A DNA stretch of 64,000 nucleotides. Origin: Alnus glutinosa. Its lineage: Eukaryota > Streptophyta > Magnoliopsida > Fagales > Betulaceae. The notes below the pieces were generated by a model, which saw only the letters and a program-made list of their open reading frames with translations, searched no databases and was not told the DNA's origin. The position numbers were made by a program, and so were the translations under genes. The stretch spans positions 37,343,804 to 37,407,803 of the forward strand of contig NC_084888.1 of the NCBI RefSeq assembly GCF_958979055.1, in the 5' to 3' direction. Of the stretch, positions 57,222 through 64,000 are shown one piece after another; the first letter of the stretch is position 1; each line of letters opens with the position of its first letter.

Positions 57222-59789
57222 ATGGGAAACGCCTTGAGGTTCCTATACGGGCAATGTTGCAAGCCCACCGCAGCTGGGGACACCGAATTACCCGGACATC
57301 ATGGTGTGTCGGCAGCCACCGTCGGCTTATCGGCTCTCGCCCAGGATCTCTTTCACTTTGGCATCAACTCCCAGGTATTTTGGAGTTTCATTGGGTTTGA
57401 ATCTGTAGAAGAAGTAGTCAGAAATCAAGATGAATGATCCCTAGTCCTTAATTTCAGTCCTTTGACCTTTATTTTCAAGTCTAAGCTGTTTAGCTACTTT
57501 GTTTTAGTTTATATATTTATATATTTTTGTAGTTTTTATTTTCCAAGAAAAAACACTTGTCAAGAAATTTAAAAAACACCTATAATATCTATTATATATG
57601 CTTGATCGGCGTTATCAGGTTGGAATGGAATATTTTCTCCGAGAATTTTCTTTCGAAATTCTAGTGGATCCCAGATTTCTCTTTCCTTGAATTTTCAAGG
57701 TATTGTTCAAGGTAGAACGAGATTTGGCCAACTGTGCTTTCATTTGGCGTTATTGCTGCCATAATTCAAGCATAGTTTCAAGTTTTTGTTGCCTTTCATT
57801 TTCCAGGTATTCATAGAAATGTTAAATTATTATGATAAGTGGCAACCATATCTGGCAATGGCTTATATATCGAAGTATACAAGTATTTTTTGAGCTAAAT
57901 AGATATCTGTGTAAGTTTAATTTCCATCTCAAATTGTTTTTTCTTCTATGTTTTAAGGTCCCGGAAGGACTCAGCAAGCATGTTGTCTCGTCCAAAAAGG
58001 CTCAAGCTAATTGGTAAGTAGTGTTAGAATATTAATTAAATAGTTAAATTAACAATTTTTTATCCGTTTAAGTTTTTAGAATAATTGGTTATTGAACATG
58101 TAGCATGCAGTCTATCTACACGGTCTATTATCAAAAATGAACTAGATGTTCCTAGTGAAATCAAATATCCATTTTATTGACTGAAGTCCTTATATATTTA
58201 GCAAGAATCAGAAACAATGAGTGATGAATATGCTTTGATTGTGAAACTTTTTTTCTTACCTGGCTACCTTTTGAAAATAAATGAAGGTACAGAAAATTAA
58301 TAGAGGCATGGAGAGAAGCAAAACCCCCTCCAAAAACACCTGAAGAAGCTACTAGACTTATCACTGAGACTCTGAAGAGACACAAAAAAGCAGATGTTCA
58401 GGTACAACAAGAAAAAAAATGGCACAACAATGAACATGTTGCATAATACATAGAACTACATGGAAAGAAACAATAAACATTCTCTTTTTTGCCTATTATT
58501 AGGGTTTATTGACTTTCTACGGTCTCCCTCTTCCTCATACCCTAGTTGAACTTACTGCTGGGCCCCCAACATCATTGCCTGCAGGCGTAAAGTATGAATT
58601 TGAGACGTTGCCGGTAAGAGCTATGCCCTTTTCAGACTTAATGTTGATTAGTCATATTAAATCTAGTTGGGTTTGATTTAGTGAATCATTCGAATGAAAC
58701 TAGGTTGATGCAAAAGCTGTAGCAGATGGAGATACTGTGACGGTGTATGTCAGTACGACAAACTCCCGAGAATCATCTTGCGTTCCTAGTGATGTACAAA
58801 TGGCAGCCGTCCATAGATCACAAGCGCGTGCCGAGAAGAATTATGCAAAGGCTGATGCATTTCATAAGAAAATTGTTGATTCCGGATATAGGTTAGTCAT
58901 TTAACTTCTTCGATATAGGCTTTGGTTAGAGGCTAATCCGATTTGGTTCCAATTTTGAGGATGGGAATTGCTTGCAATAGGACTGCCCATGAGAGCATGT
59001 TCATGCCCTACCCACTTGAGTAGGTGTTCAAGCAGCCCAAACTGGTGGTGATTGAAGAGGCTTTCTCATGGACTGCCTTGTGCAATTGGACAACCCTATT
59101 GTATGAGATCTCAGTCCTAGTTTTGATTATAGGTTTATAATTGTTTTCTGCCACTCAGGGTACTCAATTTTCAGAACAATGAGGAGATCCTTGCCCGTAA
59201 GTATAGAATTCGACTAAGGTAAGATTACTTGGCTCATAGGACTCACTAGCTAAATCTTTTCTTTCACCTAGCGACAATGGTTAATAGTTTTAGAACAGGG
59301 GAATAGATGCACCAGAGAGTTCAATGCCATATGGGAAAGAAGCAAAGGAAGAGCTGACTAAGATTGTTCAGGGAAAGTGTTTGAGAGTCTTTGTTTACGG
59401 GGAAGATCGTTATGGCCGCTGCGTAGGTGATCTATATTGCAATGGCAAATTCGTGCAGGTACCGTTTCTGTCAAAGTTTGTCTCTTTTGAACCTTTTTAT
59501 TGATGAGCTAAATTATCTATCTTTTCTCAATCTAACAGGAATTAATGTTGAAGAAAGGTTTTGCATGGCACTACGTAGCCTACGACCAACGCTCAGAACT
59601 TGCAAAAGTTAGAACTTATCTTTACTCCATTCATGTAACTCCACAGTGTTAAGCATCTCTTAACTTGATTCTCTGTCTGTGTGATAACAGTGGGAAAAAG
59701 AGGCTCGAGCTAATCGAGTTGGCCTATGGGCTTCATCGAATCCTGAGAAGCCATGGGAATGGAGAAAGGACAAACGCGGAGGTAGATAG
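57222..59789 (+). CDS. CAN: Staphylococcal-nuclease-like Ca2+-dependent nuclease (CAN family)
   Basis: Nine exons: 57222-57374, 57958-58013, 58287-58401, 58503-58613, 58704-58891, 59159-59218, 59299-59458, 59539-59607 and 59691-59789. They give 336 aa, the usual CAN length. The N terminus [13 protein letters not shown] offers Gly2 for myristoylation and Cys12/13 for palmitoylation, which would anchor it to the plasma membrane. The thermonuclease fold runs from about residue 146 to 330. Catalytic residues match staphylococcal nuclease Arg35, Asp40, Glu43 and Arg87: here Arg226, Asp231 and Glu234 ([11 protein letters not shown]) and Arg268 ([12 protein letters not shown]). CAN enzymes cut DNA and RNA with Ca2+ and are linked to programmed cell death. 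All key residues are intact. Confidence 0.95.
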
Positions 59790-60177
59790 CAAGTGAAAAC
59801 CAGAGCTAGAAAAACGAAGAAAGAATTTGTAAACAAGCTTCAGTCCGCTTTTTTTATTTTTATTTTTTTTTATGTACCAATCGCATTTAGCACCATGTGT
59901 TGGCTATGGTAACTTAATATTCGAAGTCGAAGTCAAAGTCAAAGCCGAAGTGAGAAGTGGCTCTGTTTCATTGGGCTATCCAATGCCCTGTATCAAAAAT
60001 AATTTGTTTCTTTCTTGAAAATATTTTAAATATGTAATTAAATTTTTATTTTTAAATTTACAATTAAGTAATAAAATTATTGGAAAAGTATGTATACCCC
60101 CCATCAAATTATCACTCAATTCGTAATGTTCCCAAAATTAAAAATTGCATCAATGTCCTCCTTCCAAAAGTCTAAAC
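59790..60177. other. CAN 3' flank and half MITE
   Basis: CAN 3' flank, then from about 60085 a half-copy ('cactcaattcgtaatgttcc', 'gcatcaatgtcctccttcc') of the foldback MITE at 32911-33330. It stops at the start of the copia LTR, which suggests the retrotransposon landed inside the MITE. Confidence 0.5.
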
Positions 60178-60588
60178 TGAAGAAAGTAATGAAGGTTGAA
60201 GAATATCTCAACAGTGTATTGATGATTTTCTTAGTTTACAATAGTTTACAAGGCACACTTATATACATAGCTTTACATGACTAAACAAATAATAAAAACT
60301 GTCCTATAATCTTGAGGTAATCAGAGTGGAGAGGTGATCAGCAGTATGGAGAGCATGGAGGGAAGACCAGAGGCATGGGAAGTATGGAGGGCTTGTCTTG
60401 TGGTGAAGTTGAGAGATATGAAGTATGGGTAGTCATACTTCATTCTACAGAAACTGCAGTTTCTGCAGTATCGGGTAGATGCAGTTTTTGCAATACCGGG
60501 TAGAGTAACGGCTACTAGCCGTTGAAGCTAGTTCGGTAGTTTCTCTTTTCTTCTTCTTTTCAGCAGTGTCGTATGAGGTACTCTAACA
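60178..60588 (-). repeat. 3' LTR of the copia element
   Basis: About 411 bp running from TG (60178) to CA (60588) on the plus strand. On the minus strand it starts TGTTAGAGTACC directly after the polypurine tract GCAGGGGGA. The inner boundary is well supported; the outer boundary is inferred from where the flanking MITE homology stops. The other LTR is outside the window. Confidence 0.7.
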
Positions 60589-60601
60589 TCCCCCTGCAAG
60601 G

Positions 60602-63600
60602 TCATGGTGGAGGAAGCACCATGAGCTTGGATTTGAGGGAAGAAAATTGAGTTGAAGATAAGCCTTTGGTGAATATGTCAGCCACTTGATCTTTAGTGGG
60701 GAGAAATTTGATGAGGATGTCACCATTTAGAACCTTTTCTTGGATGAAGTGGTAGTCGACTTCAATGTGTTTGGTGCGGGCATGATAGACTGGATTGGAG
60801 GCTAGGGTGAGTGCACTGAGATTGTCACACCAAAGGATTGGACGTGAGGTAAGAGGAATGCAGAATTCCTTGAAAAGCATGCGGATCCAAAATAATTCAG
60901 CTGTAGTGAGGGCCATGGAACGGTACTCAGCCTCAATGCTAGAGCGAGACACCACAACCTGTTTCTTAGCACTCTAAGAAATCAAGCAATTGCCCAAGTA
61001 GACACCAAAACCAGAGGTTGAGCGACGGCCATCGGGATTCCTAGCCCAATCCGAGTCATTGAAGGCTTGTAGCTGAAGTGTTCCTAGGGTATATTGTAAA
61101 CTATGATCAAGAGTGTGTTTGAGGTAGCGTAGAACACGCTTGACAGCTAACCAATGTGTAGTGGAAGGAGCATGCATGTGCTGACATAGTTGGCTCACTG
61201 CATATGCAAGGTTTGGTCGAGTGAGAGTGTAGTAGAGTAATGCACCAACAACCTACCTATATTCTGTTGGATCCGGGAGAGGTTCTCCATCTAGTTTGGA
61301 AAGCTTTGAGCCAGCTAGACAAGGTGAAGGTGCAGGTTTGGCACCTATCATGCGGGTGCGATTGAGTAGTTCTTTGATGTACTTGGCTTGGCACAAATGA
61401 AGAGACTTTTCTGTTCGGGTAACCTGAATGCCGAGGAAGAAGGCAAGATTTCCCAAGTCCTTGACGAAAAACTTGGTCTGCAATTGAGTAATTAAAGAAC
61501 TAATGACAGATTGGTTAGTGCCCGTTATAATTATGTCATCTACATAAATCAAGAGAAACACTTTAATGTGATTTCAGATAAAAATGAAAAGAGAAGTGTC
61601 CACTAAGGAGGCCTGAAACCCGAGATCCAGCAAGGTAGTAGAGAGGCAATGAAACCAAGCTCTTGGGGCTTGTTTAAGTCCATAGATGGACTTATGTAAT
61701 TTGCACACATAGTCAGGGAAATCCTTGTTGATAAAGCCTTGTGGTTGCTCTATATATACACTTCTTCCATGAGAGAACCATGGAGGAATGCGTTGGAGAC
61801 ATCCAACTGTTTCAAGGGCCAATTAAAGGTCACTGCCAAGGCTAAAACGATTATGATGGTGGATGACTTGATTACAAGACTGAAGGTGTCCGTGTAATCA
61901 ATTCCACTTTGTTGCTCAAACCCCTTTGCCACCAATCTTGCTTTAAATCTATCAAGAGTGCCATCTGAATGTTGTTTGATCTTATACACCCACTTATTTC
62001 TGATCACATTATGATTGAGGGGCCTAGGACAAAGAATCCATGTCCCATTGGAAATTAAAGCCTCATACTCTTGGTTCATGCCAGTTTTCCAGCGAGGATC
62101 AATGGCAGCCTTTGAGTAGCAGGTTGGTTCAATGATAGAGGATATGGGAAGATGACTTTTGAGAGGATGGTGTGAGGTATAGTAAAGATGATAATCAGAG
62201 AAGGTCTTAGGTTTTAAGGAGCCAGTGTGTGATCTGGTGGTCATGGAGTGTGTAGGTGTTGAGGGAGTTACCAAGGGTAAGGTCTGAACTGGTTCATTAG
62301 AAAGGGAAATATGTGGCAGAGTTGTAAGGGTCTGTGAAGGAGAGGTTGTATGTGGCTGGCTAGTAGGTGCATGGGAGACTGCATAATGAGGATCACTCTG
62401 GTGAGCAAGAGTAGGGCCATGATTTGGTGAGCTAGGGGAGACAGGAGGAGTAAGTTCAAGTGGTTCCAAGATAGGTTCAGTGGCAGAAAAAATAGAATCA
62501 GGTAGTAATGAAGACTGAGATGAAGTAGTACTTACCGGAATTGTGAAAGGGGATTCGGACACAACATTGACCTTGGTTAGCAGTTGAAGATGAGCATGAT
62601 CCTTGGCTGGGAATGATTTTTCATCAAAAATAACATGCCTTGAGAGATAGACCCTATCAGTGAAAAGATCCAAGCAACGGTAGCCTGCATAGCTATATCC
62701 TAGAAAGATGCAGACTTTGGATCTATATTCTAGTTTGTTGGCAGTGTAAGGTCTGAGAATAGGGAAGCACTTACACCCAAAGACACGAAGAAGAGAATAG
62801 TTAGGGTCCTTTCCATAGAGTTTGGCATAAAGAGAACAATGGTTGAGGATTGGAGTAGGCAATCTATTGATGATATATACTGAAGTTAAGAAGGCATCTA
62901 CCCAATACTTGTTGGATAATCCTGAATGGGCAAGCAAGGTAAGACCTGTTTCCAATATATGTCGAAGTTTTCTCTCAGCAAGTCCATTCTGCTGAGAGGT
63001 ATGAGGACAGGATTTTCTGTGAGTGATTCCATGTTGAGATAGGAAATTTTGAAAGTGAATGGAGGTGTATTCCCCTCCACCATCGGATTGCAAGCTTTAA
63101 ATTTTATGGTTGAATTGAGTTTCCACTAGAGTTTTAAACTTTACAAAGGTTGCATAGGTATTAGATTTATTATGCAGAGGATACAACCAAGTATATCTTG
63201 TAAAGTCATCCACAAAAATTATATGGTATTTGCAACCACTAACTGATGGAACAGGTGAGGTCCATAAATCAGAATGAATAAGAGCAAGGGGAGCAGTACT
63301 AAGCCGATTGGAGGCAGAAAATGAGAGTTTTTTTGCTTTTCCCATTTGACATAAGTCACAAAAGAGATTTTCATTGGAATTATCATTGAAAGTAGGCAAA
63401 TGATGAGCCTTCAATACACGGTTAACATTCAAAAAGGATGAATGGCCTAGCCTATGATGCCATACAGAAAGGGTTGCTTTTAGTCCTAGGAAAGCAGTAA
63501 AGAGAGGTTTGAATGAAGAAGCTCCTTTGAACCGAAGTGGATACAACCCATTTTCACTCCTGCCTTCCAAGAGCAATTTGTGTGTCTTGATGTCCTTCAC

Positions 63601-63999
63601 AAAGAAATGGGAAGAAGTAAGTATAAAGTAGCAATCATTATCCTTACAAAATTTGTAAATGGACAAGAGATTAGTGGCAGCCTTAGGACAATGCAGGATA
63701 TGATTAAGATAAAATTTGGAGTGAGGAGAGGTTAGAATAGTTGAACCAGTTTTCTCAATGGCAAGACCTCCACCATCATCAACTGCTACTGTTTCTGTTC
63801 CCTGGAAGGGCTGCTGCTGGAAAGTCAGATTTTCAAGCTCACTAGTGATGTGAGAGTTAGCACCACTATCAGCAAACCACTGTTGGTCTTCCATATCTGG
63901 GTCGGTTTGTGTTGCCATGGCTACAAGTTGTGTGGGGGGTGTTTGCCCTGATAAGCATAGTCCACATATTTGACAAGGTATGCGGAAGTTTGGTTGAAA
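60602..63999 (-). pseudogene. Copia pol polyprotein, decayed
   Basis: Open to the window edge on the 5' side. Order: a shortened zinc-knuckle remnant (CQICG only); protease WFADSGANSHIT (about 63870); GAG-pre-integrase (WHHRLGHSSF); integrase with HSDLW and SDGGGEYTS; reverse transcriptase with WVYKIKQHSDG, LDVSNAFLHG, YGLKQAPRAW and the catalytic YVDDI; and RNase H with EAEYRSMA and HIEVDYHFI. Lesions: in-frame stops at 63097-63099 (integrase), 61574-61576 (RT), 61253-61255 and 60974-60976 (before RNase H), and a frameshift in a TA run near 61750-61760. The natural stop is at 60602-60604. Expression as a full polyprotein is not possible. Confidence 0.92.
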
Positions 64000-64000
64000 A

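Larger units (their letters stand above)
60178..64000 (-). mobile_element. Ty1/copia retrotransposon, 5' part beyond window
   Basis: 3' LTR plus pol in the order protease, integrase, reverse transcriptase, RNase H on the minus strand. The integrase-before-RT order defines Ty1/copia. The gag end and 5' LTR lie past 64000. The polypurine tract sits next to the LTR. Multiple stops and one frameshift show it is inactive. It appears to be inserted in a MITE of the 32.9-kb family. Confidence 0.9.

Noticed and set aside
1-64000. Biosynthetic or defence gene cluster
   Set aside because: Genes are unrelated in function, on both strands and widely spaced; the BADC-RER link is better explained by conserved gene order.

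Overview
This is plant nuclear DNA, from a eudicot and probably a woody rosid. It is AT-rich, its genes are split by GT-AG introns, and it is full of small plant transposons. The species cannot be named from the sequence. Splice structures were built by hand from codon phase, splice sites and protein-family fit. Every CDS reported here closes in frame from ATG to stop.

Layout. 1.0-2.8 kb (+): a two-exon, 496-aa protein of unknown function. 3.6-8.9 kb (+): BADC, the non-biotinylated regulator of plastid acetyl-CoA carboxylase. 11.2-17.2 kb (-): a DCD-domain/coiled-coil/Kelch protein of 815 aa in 11 coding exons. 24.5-31.2 kb (+): a plastid RETICULATA-RELATED protein with a ChaN-like domain. 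33.7-36.6 kb (-): a compact arogenate/prephenate dehydrogenase with no transit peptide. 38.0-42.2 kb (-): a CHX cation/H+ antiporter. 48.7-49.2 kb (+): an ERD15-like PAM2 protein. 50.2-50.8 kb (-): a 74-aa heavy-metal-associated (HMA) protein with a 9-nt first exon. 54.5 kb (+): an orphan first exon of a GAUT-type glycosyltransferase. 57.2-59.8 kb (+): a staphylococcal-nuclease-like CAN protein. 60.2-64.0 kb (-): one LTR and most of the decayed pol of a Ty1/copia element that runs off the window.

The genes are independent loci and form no operon or obvious cluster. Two of them, BADC and RER, act in plastids and appear to be neighbours in Arabidopsis as well, so this block may be ancient microsynteny. 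The dehydrogenase looks cytosolic.

Much of the rest is transposon debris. It includes a complete TRIM with a 5-bp target duplication, a tRNA-derived SINE with a 22-bp target duplication, two Mutator-like MITEs with perfect 9-bp target duplications, a CACTA-like element, LINE and gypsy fragments, and many foldback MITEs, several inside introns. Several MITEs share a GC-rich core of GGTGGC/GCCACC palindromes. I found no CRISPR array, rRNA or free-standing tRNA gene, and no convincing new multi-gene system.
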